Below, in pieces: positions 52,333 through 62,389 of a stretch of DNA of 64,000 nucleotides. Numbering within the stretch: the stretch's first letter is position 1; every line of letters begins with the position of its first letter. The stretch spans positions 2,356,001 to 2,420,000 of the forward strand of contig NZ_LNBE01000004.1 of assembly GCF_001445655.1 (NCBI RefSeq). Direction: 5' to 3'. The stretch is from Streptomyces roseifaciens. Lineage in GTDB: Bacteria; Actinomycetota; Actinomycetes; Streptomycetales; Streptomycetaceae. The notes beneath the pieces were generated by a model. That model did not search any database. It saw only the letters and a list, made by a program, of their open reading frames with translations, and was not told the origin of the DNA. The position numbers were made by a program, and so were the translations under genes.

Positions 52333-52833
52333 TCAGGCCGTCGGCGTCACCGGCGGCAGTGCGTTGTGCACCTCGGAGAGGGCCGTGTTGAAGCGGGTCA
52401 GCAGGGTGCAGAACGCGTCCCGCTCGTCCTCGCTCCAGCCGTCCGTCACCAGCGCCATCAGCGCGCGCCGCGAGGCCCGCACCTCCTCCAGGCGGGCCTT
52501 GCCGCGCGGGGAGAGCTGGAGGACGACGGCACGGCCGTCCTCGGGGTGCGAGGTGCGCTTGACCAGGCCGGTGTCGACCAGCGGCGCCACCTGGCGGGTG
52601 ACGGTCGAGGAGTCGATGCCCATGCCGGCGGCGAGCGCCTTCACGCCCATCGGACCTTCCTGGTCGAGGCGGTTGAGCAGCAGATAAGCGGCGCGGTCCA
52701 TCGAGTTGCGGACCTGGCCCACGCCGCCGAGCCGCGTCTGTTCGGCGCGGCGTGCGAAGACGGCCACCTGGTGCTGGAGCGCGTCGAGGACACCTGGGGC
52801 GAGGTCGGTCGTCATGTCCGAAGGGGTGGGCAT
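52333..52833 (-). CDS. MarR-family transcriptional regulator
   Basis: 166 residues from ATG 52833; ATG 52815 is an alternative. The MarR winged helix is clear: DRAAYLLLNRLDQEGPMGVKALAAGMGIDSSTVTRQVAPLVDTGLVKRTSHPEDGRAVVLQLSPRG. It is flanked by dimerisation helices. MarR proteins typically sense phenolic or oxidant ligands. It is divergent from ilvA with a 216-bp gap containing a palindrome, so it may control itself and ilvA. Confidence 0.9.
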   Translation of the reverse strand: MPTPSDMTTDLAPGVLDALQHQVAVFARRAEQTRLGGVGQVRNSMDRAAYLLLNRLDQEGPMGVKALAAGMGIDSSTVTRQVAPLVDTGLVKRTSHPEDGRAVVLQLSPRGKARLEEVRASRRALMALVTDGWSEDERDAFCTLLTRFNTALSEVHNALPPVTPTA

Positions 52834-52954
52834 GGCCTGGGGCTCACTTCGTGCGTCGGGCAGGGAAGATTGGGGGACAGAGTACGCGGCCCGGAGGGTG
52901 CCTGGGCCGGTGCCGGGCAATCCGCTCCGCCGGTACCGATCAATCCGCTCGGTA

Positions 52955-52968
52955 TGCATCGATATGCA
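52955..52968. promoter_or_regulatory. Inverted repeat in the marR-ilvA intergenic region
   Basis: TGCAT-CGAT-ATGCA is an AT-rich dyad in GC-rich DNA, flanked by further TATGC-like steps. It sits between divergent marR and ilvA and is a candidate MarR-type operator. Confidence 0.5.
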
Positions 52969-53049
52969 CTGCCATGCGATCCGGAATCGTCCGGGCGATA
53001 TGCGTCCGTTGCGACGGTCGTTACGCAAACGAGCTGCAAGACTGGCCTT

Positions 53050-54342
53050 ATGGCCGCACGCGCAGCGGACGGAACGGATGCGGCGGACAGGGACGTACCG
53101 GATGCGCCGGACGGGGTCCGTCCACCGGCGGAGCCCCCTCGCGCGGTCACCCTCGACGACGTCCTCGGCGCCCGGAAGATCCTCTCGGGGGTCGTCCGCA
53201 CCACGCCCCTGGAGGGCAGCCGCCACCTCTCCGGCCTGATCGGCGCGCCCGTCCACCTCAAGTGCGAGAACCTCCAGCGGACCGGCTCCTTCAAGGTCCG
53301 CGGCGCGTATACCCGGATCGCGGGGCTGTCGGGGGAGGAGCGCGCGGCGGGGGTCGTGGCCGCCAGCGCGGGCAACCATGCGCAGGGCGTGGCCCTGGCG
53401 GCCGCGCTCCTGGGCGTGCGCGCCACGGTGTTCATGCCGGTGAGCGCGCCCCTGCCGAAGGTCGCCGCGACCCGCTCGTACGGCGCCGGGGTGCGGCTGC
53501 ACGGGCAGGGGCTGGACGAGGCGCTGAGCGCCGCCCGGCAGCACGCGCACCGGACCGGCGCCGTCCTCGTCCACCCCTTCGACCACCCGGACGTCGTCGC
53601 AGGTCAGGGCACGGTGGGCCTGGAGATCCTGCAGCAGTGCCCCGAGGTGCGCACCATCGTGGTGGCCATGGGCGGCGGCGGGCTCGCGGCGGGCACCGCG
53701 GTGGCGGTCAAGGCGCTGCGGCCGGACGTGCGGATCGTGGGCGTGCAGGCGGCCGGCGCCGCCGCGTACCCTCCGTCGCTGGCCGCCGGGCGCCCCGTGA
53801 CGGTCGCGGAGCCCGTGACGATGGCCGACGGCATCCTGGTGGGCCGCCCGGGCGCGGTGCCCTTCGCGCTGGTCCGGGAGCTGGTGGACGAGGTACGGAC
53901 GGTCTCCGAGGACGCGCTCGCCGCGGCGCTGCTGCTCTGCCTGGAGCGGGCCAAGATGGTCGTGGAGCCGGCCGGGGCCGCGCCGGTGGCGGCACTGCTC
54001 GCGGACCCCGACTCGTTCGAGGGACCACTCGTCGCCGTGTTGTCGGGCGGCAACGTCGACCCGCTGCTGCTGCAGCGCGTCCTGCGGCACGGCATGGCGG
54101 CCGCCGGCCGCTATCTGAGCCTCCACCTGCGGCTGACCGACCGGCCCGGGGCGCTCGCGGCCCTCCTGGAGGTGCTCTCCGCGGCCGACGCGAACGTCCT
54201 GGACGTCGGCCACGTCCGCACCGACCCGCGGCTCGGCCTGACCGAGGCGGAGGTGGAGCTGCACCTGGAGACCAAGGGGCCCGGGCACTGCGCCGCGGTA
54301 CGGGAAGCCCTGCGGGCGGCGGGGTACCGGATGACGGCCTGA
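53050..54342 (+). CDS. ilvA: Threonine ammonia-lyase (threonine dehydratase)
   Basis: 430 residues from ATG 53050. It deaminates threonine to 2-oxobutanoate with PLP. The N-terminal 35 residues are a variable Asp/Pro-rich lead. CENLQRTGSFKVRGAY holds Lys 82, followed by ASAGNHAQGVALAAALLG and the phosphate loop VVAMGGGGLAAG, then LSGGNVDPLLL. A C-terminal ACT-like domain (SLHLRLTDRPGALAALLEVLSAADANVLDV) is present. The single ACT domain and length match the YbbB/TdcB-plus-ACT actinobacterial type rather than the two-ACT biosynthetic IlvA. It is divergent from marR. Confidence 0.9.
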   Translation: MAARAADGTDAADRDVPDAPDGVRPPAEPPRAVTLDDVLGARKILSGVVRTTPLEGSRHLSGLIGAPVHLKCENLQRTGSFKVRGAYTRIAGLSGEERAAGVVAASAGNHAQGVALAAALLGVRATVFMPVSAPLPKVAATRSYGAGVRLHGQGLDEALSAARQHAHRTGAVLVHPFDHPDVVAGQGTVGLEILQQCPEVRTIVVAMGGGGLAAGTAVAVKALRPDVRIVGVQAAGAAAYPPSLAAGRPVTVAEPVTMADGILVGRPGAVPFALVRELVDEVRTVSEDALAAALLLCLERAKMVVEPAGAAPVAALLADPDSFEGPLVAVLSGGNVDPLLLQRVLRHGMAAAGRYLSLHLRLTDRPGALAALLEVLSAADANVLDVGHVRTDPRLGLTEAEVELHLETKGPGHCAAVREALRAAGYRMTA

Positions 54343-54383
54343 TCGCCGCGAACGCCGCCCGGGCACGCGGAAACGCCGGAAGG

Positions 54384-54421
54384 CCGCTCCACCGCCGAAA
54401 CGCCGCTCCACCGCCGAAACG
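54384..54421. repeat. Tandem 19-bp direct repeat
   Basis: Two adjacent identical copies of CCGCTCCACCGCCGAAACG (54384-54402, 54403-54421) lie in the ilvA to ABC-transporter gap. The flanking sequence is rich in related CGCCG/GAACGCCG words. Confidence 0.8.
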
Positions 54422-54548
54422 CTTCCCCACCTCCGCGAACGCCGCCCCGGGCGGCCGCCTACGGCAAGCGGGGTGCGGCATTCACAGGGCGCAACGGCTG
54501 CACCGAACGTAAAATCGGGCAGTACGTCACCAAGCGGGGAGTACTTCC

Positions 54549-55621
<1,073 letters not shown>

Positions 55622-55625
<4 letters not shown>

Positions 55626-56482
55626 GCGTCGTCGGAAGCGCCGCCTCCAGGGAGGCGGCCCTGCGGGTGCATGGCGGCATCGGCCGCTCCGTGCGCGACT
55701 CCCTGGTCGTCGCCAAGCGCAACCTGATTCGCATGGCGCGCATCCCCGAAGTGGTCATTTTCGGGCTTATTCAGCCGATTATGTTTGTGGTGCTGTTCAG
55801 TTACGTCTTCGGCGGCTCCATCGCCGTCGGCGGCAGCACGGACCCGGACACCTACCGGCAGTTCCTGATGGCGGGCATCTTCGCCCAGACCGTCACGTTC
55901 GCCACCGCCGGCGCCGGGGCGGGCATCGCCGACGACATGCACAAGGGGCTCATCGACCGCTTCCGGTCCCTGCCCATGGCCCGCGGGGCCGTCCTCACCG
56001 GCCGTACGCTCGCCGACCTCGTCCAGACCGCGCTCACGCTCGTCGTGCTCGCGATCGTCGCCGTGATCGTCGGGTGGCGGGTCTACAACGGCATCCCCAA
56101 GGCCCTCGCGGGCTTCGCCCTGCTGCTCCTGCTCGGCTACGCCTTCTCCTGGATCGGCGCGCTGATCGGGCTGTCGGTGCGCACCCCGGAGGCGGCCACC
56201 TCGGGCGGGCTGATCTGGCTCTTCCCGCTCACCTTCATCTCCAACGCCTTCGTGCCCGCCGACAACATGCCGACGGTGCTGCGCGTCATCGCCGAGTGGA
56301 ACCCCTTCAGCGCCACGGTGCAGGCCGCCCGGCAGCTCTTCGGCAATCTGCCGGAGGGCTATCCGGTGCCGGACGCCTGGCCGATGCAGCACCCGGTGTG
56401 GGCGTCGCTGATCTGGTCGGTGCTGATCATCGCGCTGTTCCGGACGCTGTCGGTACGGAAGTTCCGGTCGGCGACGGCCTGA
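55622..56482 (+). CDS. ABC-2 type transporter permease (DrrB type)
   Basis: 286 residues from ATG 55622, overlapping the ATPase stop by 4 nt (ATGA). Six hydrophobic segments are visible. Examples are IPEVVIFGLIQPIMFVVLFSYVFGG and DLVQTALTLVVLAIVAVIVGWRV. AFVPADNMPTVLRVIAEWNPFSATVQAARQLF is the ABC-2 signature. With the upstream ATPase it should form a homodimeric exporter in the cell membrane. The pair is closed by a strong terminator. Confidence 0.93.
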
Positions 56483-56505
56483 GGCGCGTTCACCGCCCGG
56501 AAAGC

Positions 56506-56546
56506 ACCGTGCCCCGTACTCCCGGGAAGGGAGTACGGGGCACGGT
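56506..56546. terminator. Bidirectional terminator hairpin
   Basis: A perfect 18-bp stem with a GGGAA loop (56506-56523 with 56529-56546) between the converging ABC permease gene and greA. Confidence 0.93.
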
Positions 56547-56560
56547 CACGTCCGCGGGCC

Positions 56561-57058
56561 TCAGCCGGTGTACGGCTTGGCCTCCAGGATGCGCACCATG
56601 GCCTTCTTGCCGTTCGGCAGCTCGTACTGGGCGTCCTCGCCGATCTTCTTGCCGTTGACGCCGGAGCCCAGCGGGGACTGCGGCGAATACGTCTCGATGT
56701 CCGAGCTGGCGTACTCGCGGGAGGCGAGGAGGAAGTCCAGGGTGTCGTCCGGGTCGCCGTCGAAGGCGATGGTCACGACCATGCCGGGCGCGACGACGCC
56801 GGTGGCCGCCGGGGCCTCGCCGACCTTCGCGCTCTCCAGCAGCTGGGTGAGCTGGCGCACGCGGAGCTCCTGCTTGCCCTGCTCCTCCTTGGCCGCGTGG
56901 TACCCGCCGTTCTCTCGCAGGTCACCCTCCTCGCGGGCCGCCGCGATCTTGCCGGCGATCTCGGTGCGAGCGGGACCAGACAGGTACTCCAGCTCGGCCT
57001 TGAGCTGGTCGTACGCCTCCTGAGTCAGCCAGGTGACGTTGTCGCTGGTCTGGGTCAC
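56561..57058 (-). CDS. greA: Transcription elongation factor GreA
   Basis: 165 residues from GTG 57058. The N-terminal coiled coil (WLTQEAYDQLKAELEYLSGPARTEIAGKIAAAREEGDLRENGGYHAAKEEQG) carries the acidic DLREN tip that enters the polymerase channel and stimulates transcript cleavage. The C-terminal FKBP-like domain (VTIAFDGDPDDTLDFLLASREYASSDIETYSPQSPLGSGVNGKKIGED) binds RNA polymerase. It is monocistronic and converges with the ABC operon. The DUF4307 gene lies upstream on the same strand. Confidence 0.95.
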   Translation of the reverse strand: MTQTSDNVTWLTQEAYDQLKAELEYLSGPARTEIAGKIAAAREEGDLRENGGYHAAKEEQGKQELRVRQLTQLLESAKVGEAPAATGVVAPGMVVTIAFDGDPDDTLDFLLASREYASSDIETYSPQSPLGSGVNGKKIGEDAQYELPNGKKAMVRILEAKPYTG

Positions 57059-57248
57059 AGGTGCTCCTCGTCGGTACTGGGGAATGCTTGGGGATACATC
57101 GCGATAACAAATGAACGCCCTACTCAGAAGGGTGCACCTTCAAAGCGGGGCGAAACCACGAGCCTAACAATTCCGTCCGGAAAGGGGGAAGAAGTAAACG
57201 GGAGAAATTACGCAAGCACCACGTCGGTGCAGGTCAGCGCGGGGCGGC

Positions 57249-57659
57249 TCAGCGGCCGGCTACGCTGCGGCAGCCCTCGAGGTCGGTGGCGGCCGCGTGC
57301 GCCGTGGTGCGCAGGACGACCGTCTCGGTGAAGTGGTCCTCGCGGCGGTCCAGCGTGACGTCCTTGCGGCCGACCTCGGCGCCGTCCGCGCCCAGGGAGC
57401 GCAGGGTGCACACCGCGGTGCTGTCCTTGTCCTTGCGGACCTCGATGACCGCCTCCACCCTGTCGTCCGACACGGGCTTCGAGCGGAGGAGCTGTCCGGT
57501 CACGTCGGACTTGGTGATGTAGTGCACACCGGACCAGGCGATGACGCCGAGCAGGCCCGCGCCCAGCACCGCGCCGACGATCTTGAGCTTGCGGTCGGCG
57601 CGGGCGTCCGCCGAGCGGCCGTAGCGACCGTCGGGCAGGCCCTCGCGTGCCGCAGCCAT
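57249..57659 (-). CDS. DUF4307 membrane protein
   Basis: 136 residues from ATG 57659. A short basic cytoplasmic N-terminus (GRYGRSADARADRKLK) leads into one membrane helix (IVGAVLGAGLLGVIAWSGVHYI). An extracytoplasmic beta-rich domain follows (VTGQLLRSKPVSDDRVEAVIEVRKDKDSTAVCTLRSLGADGAEVGRKDVTL) with two cysteines. This is the DUF4307 pattern, always next to mca/greA in actinobacteria. The function is unknown. It is divergent from mca. Confidence 0.9.
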   Translation of the reverse strand: MAAAREGLPDGRYGRSADARADRKLKIVGAVLGAGLLGVIAWSGVHYITKSDVTGQLLRSKPVSDDRVEAVIEVRKDKDSTAVCTLRSLGADGAEVGRKDVTLDRREDHFTETVVLRTTAHAAATDLEGCRSVAGR

Positions 57660-57783
57660 GATCTTCCTCCGGGTCGGTGCTGGTCGGGAGAACAGGAATG
57701 AAACGCCTCCCGCTTCGGTCACTATAGGAGGCGCCCCGACACACCGATAAGACGGGCCATGACCAGTGACCGAGGACGAAGTC

Positions 57784-58653
57784 TTGACTGAGCAGCTGCG
57801 ACTGATGGCCGTGCACGCCCACCCCGACGACGAGTCGAGCAAGGGCGCGGCCACGATGGCCAAGTACGTGTCCGAGGGGGTGGACGTGCTGGTGGCCACC
57901 TGCACGGGCGGCGAGCGCGGCTCCATCCTCAACCCCAAGCTCCAGGGCGACCCGTACATCGAGGAGCACATCCACGAGGTCCGCGCCAAGGAGATGGCCG
58001 AGGCGCGCGACATCCTCGGCGTCAAGCAGGAGTGGCTGGGCTTCGTCGACTCCGGCCTGCCGGAGGGCGACCCGCTGCCGCCGCTGCCCGAGGGCTGCTT
58101 CGCCCTCCAGGACGTGGACGAGGCGGCCGGGCGACTGGTGAAGCTCATCCGCGAGTTCCGTCCGCACGTCGTCACCACGTACGACGAGAACGGCGGCTAC
58201 CCGCACCCCGACCACATCATGACCCACAAGATCTCGATGGTGGCCTTCGAGGCGGCCGGCGACCCCGGCCGCTACCCCGAGGCCGGCGAGCCCTGGCAGC
58301 CGCAGAAGCTCTACTACAACCAGGGCTTCAACCGCCAGCGCACGCAGGCGCTGCACGACGCCCTGCTCGAGCGCGGCATGGAGTCCCCCTACGGGGAGTG
58401 GCTGGAGCGCTGGCACACGATGGGGCGTGAGCGCCACCTGACCACGTTCGTGCCCTGCGGCGACTTCTTCGAGATCCGCGACAAGGCGCTGATCGCACAC
58501 GCCACGCAGATCGACCCGGACGGCGGCTGGTTCCGCGTGCCGCTGGACCTCCAGCGCGAGGTCTGGCCCACGGAGGAGTACGAGCTGGCGAAGTCTCTCG
58601 TCGGCACGTCCCTCCCCGAGGACGACCTCTTCGCGGGCATCCGCAACAATTGA
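57784..58653 (+). CDS. mca: Mycothiol S-conjugate amidase
   Basis: 289 residues. A TTG at 57784 is preferred because GAGGA lies 7 nt upstream and the family begins near (M)T-x-QLRLMAVHAHPDDE; GTG 57766 is the in-frame alternative. Zinc site: AVHAHPDDES and YPHPDHIMTH. CTGGERGSILNP and NQGFNRQRTQ are typical. It cleaves mycothiol-toxin conjugates into a mercapturic acid and GlcN-Ins, so it serves detoxification. The DUF4307 gene is divergent, and a small membrane protein gene follows after 4 nt. Confidence 0.93.
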   Translation: MTEQLRLMAVHAHPDDESSKGAATMAKYVSEGVDVLVATCTGGERGSILNPKLQGDPYIEEHIHEVRAKEMAEARDILGVKQEWLGFVDSGLPEGDPLPPLPEGCFALQDVDEAAGRLVKLIREFRPHVVTTYDENGGYPHPDHIMTHKISMVAFEAAGDPGRYPEAGEPWQPQKLYYNQGFNRQRTQALHDALLERGMESPYGEWLERWHTMGRERHLTTFVPCGDFFEIRDKALIAHATQIDPDGGWFRVPLDLQREVWPTEEYELAKSLVGTSLPEDDLFAGIRNN

Positions 58654-58657
58654 CCCC

Positions 58658-58882
58658 ATGATGAGCTCCCTCGCCGCCACCCAGCTGGTGCCGCTCGCCG
58701 AAGAACTCGACAAGAACAAGGTCACCCCCGGTGTCCTCGGCTTCATCGTCTTCGCCGTCATCGGCGTGGCGGTGTGGTTCCTGATGAAGAGCATGAACAA
58801 GCACATGAAGCGCGTGGACTTCGCCGAGGAGCCGGACGCCTCCGGCGCGGCACCGGTCGCCTCCGGCGAGGGCCGGGGCTGA
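58658..58882 (+). CDS. Small single-pass membrane protein linked to mca
   Basis: 74 residues from ATG 58658, just 4 nt after the mca stop. There is a single central helix (VLGFIVFAVIGVAVWFLMKSM) with a basic NKHMKR cytoplasmic border and an acidic/Ser/Gly-rich tail. The conserved pattern PGVLGFIVF is familiar from actinobacterial genes after mca. Its tight spacing implies co-translation with Mca. The function is unknown. Confidence 0.85.
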   Translation: MMSSLAATQLVPLAEELDKNKVTPGVLGFIVFAVIGVAVWFLMKSMNKHMKRVDFAEEPDASGAAPVASGEGRG

Positions 58883-59494
58883 CACTCGCGGTTCGCCCCC
58901 GGGCGGAGCGGTCACCCCGTAGCCGGGGTGGGCTCGGCACCGCCGGTGGCGGTCGTCGGGCGTCTCGCCGTTGCGGCGGAGGAGTTTTCCCGCCGCGGCG
59001 GTGATCAGCCATGCTGATGCGTTCCCGGCGGTGCCGGACTGGCTTCGGCTGTCGGTGTGGGCTCGGCGCGGCCGGTGGCCGTGGTCGGGCGTCTCGCCGT
59101 TGCGGCGGAGGAGTTTTCCCGCCGCAGCGGTGATCAGCCATGCTGATGCGTTCCCGGCGGTGCGGGACTGGCTTCGGCTGTCGGTGTGGGCCCGGCACCG
59201 CCGGTGGCCGCCGTCGGGCGTCTCGCCGTTGTGGCGGAGGGGCTTTTGCCGCCGCAGCGGTGATCAGCCACGCGACCGCGTTCCGGCGGTGCCGGACTGG
59301 CTTCGGCTGTCGGTGTGGGCTCGGCGCGGCCAGTGGCCGTGGTCGGGCGTCTCGCCGTTGTGGCGGTGATCGGCCACGCCGATGCGTTCCGGCGGTGCCG
59401 GGCCGGCTTCGCCGGAGTTGTGCTGCTCCGGGACCGGTGGCGGACACGGGGCCGCCGCCGCCCGGCAGGGAAGCCCGTGCGCAAGGATGGGCGT
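58883..59494. other. Long intergenic region occupied by a repeat array
   Basis: 612 bp between the small membrane protein and the DUF255 gene. Almost all of it is the 129-bp tandem array listed next. Because the unit length is a multiple of three, long open frames run through it on both strands, but none has a start, ribosome site or homology that I can support. Confidence 0.7.
58930..59412. repeat. 129-bp tandem repeat array, about 3.75 units
   Basis: Unit starts at 58930, 59059, 59188 and 59317 are spaced exactly 129 bp. The last unit has a 22-bp internal loss and ends near 59412. Each unit contains GGGCTCGGC or GGGCCCGGC, CGTCTCGCCGTTG, a GCGGCGG...CCGCCGC hairpin and a CGGTGATCAGCCA block. 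Units 1 and 2 are nearly identical, and units 3 and 4 diverge. A single diverged copy lies at 22833-22952. Confidence 0.93.
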
Positions 59495-61558
59495 ATGCCG
59501 AATCGACTGGCGCACGAGACGTCCCCCTATCTCCTCCAGCACGCCGACAACCCGGTCGACTGGTGGCCGTGGTCGGCCGAGGCCTTCGCCGAGGCCCGGC
59601 GCCGGAATGTGCCGGTGCTGCTGAGCGTCGGCTATTCGAGCTGCCACTGGTGTCACGTGATGGCGCACGAGTCCTTCGAGGACGACGCCACCGCGGCCCT
59701 CCTCAACGAGCACTTCGTCTCCGTCAAGGTCGACCGCGAGGAGCGGCCGGACATCGACGCGGTGTACATGGAGGCCGTCCAGGCCGCCACGGGCCAGGGC
59801 GGCTGGCCGATGACGGTCTTCCTCACGCCCGAGGCCGAGCCGTTCTACTTCGGTACCTACTTCCCGCCCGCCCCCCGGCACGGCATGCCGGGCTTCCAGC
59901 AGGTCCTGGAGGGCGTGCGGGCGGCGTGGCGCGACCGCCGCGAGGAGGTCGGCCAGGTCGCCGGCCGCATCGTGCGGGAGCTGTCCGAGCGCACGCTCGC
60001 CCTGGGCGTCGCCGGGGAGAAGGGCGCCCCGCCGCAGCCGCCGTCCGCCGAGGACGCGCACGCCGCGCTGCTGGCGCTCACCCGTGACTTCGATGCGGTC
60101 CGCGGCGGGTTCGGCGGGGCGCCGAAGTTCCCGCCGTCCATGACGCTGGAGTTCCTGCTGCGCCACCACGCCCGTACGGGCTCCGAGGGCGCCCTGGAGA
60201 TGGTGCAGGCCACCTGCGAGGCGATGGCCCGGGGCGGCATCTACGACCAGCTGGGCGGCGGTTTCGCCCGCTACTCCGTCGACGCGGAATGGGTGGTCCC
60301 GCACTTCGAGAAGATGCTCTACGACAACGCCCTGCTCTGCCGCGTCTACGCGCACCTGTGGCGGGCAACCGGCTCGGAGCTGGCCCGCCGCGTCGCCCTG
60401 GAGACCGCCGACTTCCTGGTCCGCGAGATGTGCACCGACCAGGGCGGCTTCGCCTCGGCCCTGGACGCGGACAGCGACGACGGCACCGGGCGGCACGCCG
60501 AGGGCGCCTACTACGTGTGGACGCCGCAGCAGCTGCGCGACGTGCTCGGCGAGGAGGACGCGCTGCTCGCGGCGGCGCACTTCGGCGTCACCGAGGAGGG
60601 CACCTTCGAGGAGGGCGCCTCCGTCCTCCAGCTGCCCGACTCCGAGCAGCTCCTGGACGCGGGCAAGCTGGACTCCGTGCGCCGCAGGCTCCTCGCGGCG
60701 CGCGAGCAGCGGCCGCGGCCGGGCCGCGACGACAAGGTCGTGGCCGCCTGGAACGGGCTCGCCATCGCCGCGCTGGCGGAGACGGGCGCCTACTTCGACC
60801 GGCCGGACCTCGTCCAGGCCGCCACCGACGCCGCCGACCTGCTGGTCCGTACGCACATGGACTGGCACGCCCGGCTCTTCCGCACCTCCCTGGACGGCAC
60901 GGCCGGCGCCCACGCGGGCGTCCTGGAGGACTACGGCGACGTCGCCGAGGGCTTCCTCGCGCTGAGCGCCGTCACCGGCGAGGGCGTCTGGGTGGACTTC
61001 GCGGGCCTGCTCCTGGACACGGTCCTCACCCGCTTCACCGGCGCGGACGGCACGCTCTTCGACACCGCCGACGACGCCGAGGCGCTCATCCGCCGCCCGC
61101 AGGACCCGATGGACAACGCCACCCCCTCCGGCTGGACCGCCGCCTGCGGAGCGCTGCTGACCTACGCCGCGTACACCGGCAGCACCACCCACCGCGAGGC
61201 GGCCGAGCGGGCGCTCGGCGTCGTCCGGGCGCTGGGCCCGCGGGCGCCGCGCTTCATCAGCTGGGGCCTGGCGGTGGCCGAGGCCCTGCTCGACGGGCCC
61301 CGCGAGGTCGCCGTCGTGGGCCTGCCCGACGACCCGGCCACCGCGGCGCTGCACCGCACCGCCCTGCTGGCCACGGCCCCCGGCCTGGCCGTCGCGGTGG
61401 GCGGGCCCCCGCCGGCGTCCGAGCCGGCCGCGGTCGAGGTGCCGCTGCTCGCGCACCGGCCGCTGGCCGACGGGCGTGCGGTGGCGTACGTGTGCCGCGG
61501 GTTCACCTGTGACGCGCCGACGACGGATCCGGAGGCGCTGGCGGAGAGCCTGCGCTGA
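59495..61558 (+). CDS. DUF255 thioredoxin-domain protein (YyaL/spermatogenesis-associated 20 type)
   Basis: 687 residues from ATG 59495. The N-terminal thioredoxin-like DUF255 domain has [24 protein letters not shown] and [20 protein letters not shown] with a C-x-x-C pair, then [32 protein letters not shown]. An alpha/alpha barrel follows ([71 protein letters not shown]). The family is conserved from bacteria to humans, and its biochemistry is unclear. It is flanked on both sides by tandem repeats. Confidence 0.93.
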   Translation: MPNRLAHETSPYLLQHADNPVDWWPWSAEAFAEARRRNVPVLLSVGYSSCHWCHVMAHESFEDDATAALLNEHFVSVKVDREERPDIDAVYMEAVQAATGQGGWPMTVFLTPEAEPFYFGTYFPPAPRHGMPGFQQVLEGVRAAWRDRREEVGQVAGRIVRELSERTLALGVAGEKGAPPQPPSAEDAHAALLALTRDFDAVRGGFGGAPKFPPSMTLEFLLRHHARTGSEGALEMVQATCEAMARGGIYDQLGGGFARYSVDAEWVVPHFEKMLYDNALLCRVYAHLWRATGSELARRVALETADFLVREMCTDQGGFASALDADSDDGTGRHAEGAYYVWTPQQLRDVLGEEDALLAAAHFGVTEEGTFEEGASVLQLPDSEQLLDAGKLDSVRRRLLAAREQRPRPGRDDKVVAAWNGLAIAALAETGAYFDRPDLVQAATDAADLLVRTHMDWHARLFRTSLDGTAGAHAGVLEDYGDVAEGFLALSAVTGEGVWVDFAGLLLDTVLTRFTGADGTLFDTADDAEALIRRPQDPMDNATPSGWTAACGALLTYAAYTGSTTHREAAERALGVVRALGPRAPRFISWGLAVAEALLDGPREVAVVGLPDDPATAALHRTALLATAPGLAVAVGGPPPASEPAAVEVPLLAHRPLADGRAVAYVCRGFTCDAPTTDPEALAESLR

Positions 61559-61575
61559 GCCCGGCCGGGCAGGCG

Positions 61576-61695
61576 GGCACCGGCTGACGTGACACCGGCT
61601 AACGCGACACCTGTGGCAGGGACACCTGTGGCCGGGATACCGGGTGACGTGACACCTGTGGCCGGGACACCGGCTGACGTGACACTTGCGGCGCC
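61576..61695. repeat. 15-bp minisatellite, eight units
   Basis: Eight consecutive 15-bp units starting at 61576 alternate between two forms, GACACCGGCTGACGT and GACACCTGTGGCCGG, with small changes. It lies in the intergenic gap after the DUF255 gene. Fifteen is a multiple of three, but no start codon or gene is associated. Confidence 0.92.
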
Positions 61696-61705
61696 GGGAC
61701 ATCGC

Positions 61706-61732
61706 GCGGCGCCGGACATCGGCCGGCGCCGC
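61706..61732. terminator. Terminator hairpin
   Basis: A perfect 10-bp GC stem with a 7-nt loop (61706-61715 with 61723-61732) between the converging DUF255 and TetR genes. Confidence 0.7.
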
Positions 61733-61747
61733 GCCGGCCGGTGGGCG

Positions 61748-62389
61748 TCAGAGCGTCAGACCGCGCGCCAGGACGTCCAGCGCCCGGCCGATGAGCGCGA
61801 TGAGGTCGTCCGTCTGGCCCTGCTCGACCCAGCACATGAGGGCCTCGTTCATCGCGGCGAAGACCGCGCTGACGACGATGCGCAGCTCGATGTCGTCGGC
61901 CGGGCGCCCGGTGCGCTCGGCCAGGACGGTGCAGAGCATGTGCGCCGACTCCGTCATGCCCTCGGCGGCCCGGGCGCGCAGGGCGGGCACCTCGCGCATG
62001 AGCCGGGTGCGCTGGCGGAGCTCGCTCAGGTCGTGGTCGATGATGTGCTGCATCGAGTCGACGACGCCCTGCCGGATGGCCTCGACCGGGGTCTCCTCCG
62101 CCGGGCGGGCCCGGATGGCGGCCTCCAGCACCGGGTCGTACTCGTCCGTGAGGACGATGTCCTCCTTGGTGGGGAAGTACCGGAAGACGGTGCTGGGGGA
62201 GACGTCGGCGGCTTCCGCGATCCGGTCGACCGGCGTCGCGTCGTAGCCCTGCTGCTCGAAGAGCCGGTAGGCGGCGCGGCGGATCGCCTGACGGGTCTGG
62301 ATCTTCTTCCGCTCGCGCAGACCGAGCCGGGGCCCGGCCTGTGCGACGGAAGGTGTTTCTGCGGAGGCCATGCCTGCATTCTCAGGCAT
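61748..62389 (-). CDS. TetR-family regulator of the adjacent MFS pump
   Basis: 213 residues from ATG 62389 (MPENAGMASAETPS); ATG 62371 is possible. The TetR HTH is LRERKKIQTRQAIRRAAYRLFEQQGYDATPVDRIAEAADVSPSTVFRYFPTKEDIVL. The C-terminal part (VDSMQHIIDHDLSELRQRTRLMREVPALRARA) resembles MftR/AcrR-like effector domains. Its start overlaps the end of the upstream MFS gene by 8 nt (ATGCCTGA), so the pump and its likely repressor are translationally coupled. Confidence 0.9.
   Translation of the reverse strand: MPENAGMASAETPSVAQAGPRLGLRERKKIQTRQAIRRAAYRLFEQQGYDATPVDRIAEAADVSPSTVFRYFPTKEDIVLTDEYDPVLEAAIRARPAEETPVEAIRQGVVDSMQHIIDHDLSELRQRTRLMREVPALRARAAEGMTESAHMLCTVLAERTGRPADDIELRIVVSAVFAAMNEALMCWVEQGQTDDLIALIGRALDVLARGLTL

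Noticed and set aside
58930..59412. CRISPR array
   Set aside because: The units are contiguous 129-bp repeats without spacers, and no cas genes are present.
58758..59447. Repetitive Arg/Pro-rich protein encoded across the 129-bp array on the minus strand
   Set aside because: The open frame follows from a repeat unit divisible by three and high GC; there is no ribosome site, and it overlaps the mca-linked gene.
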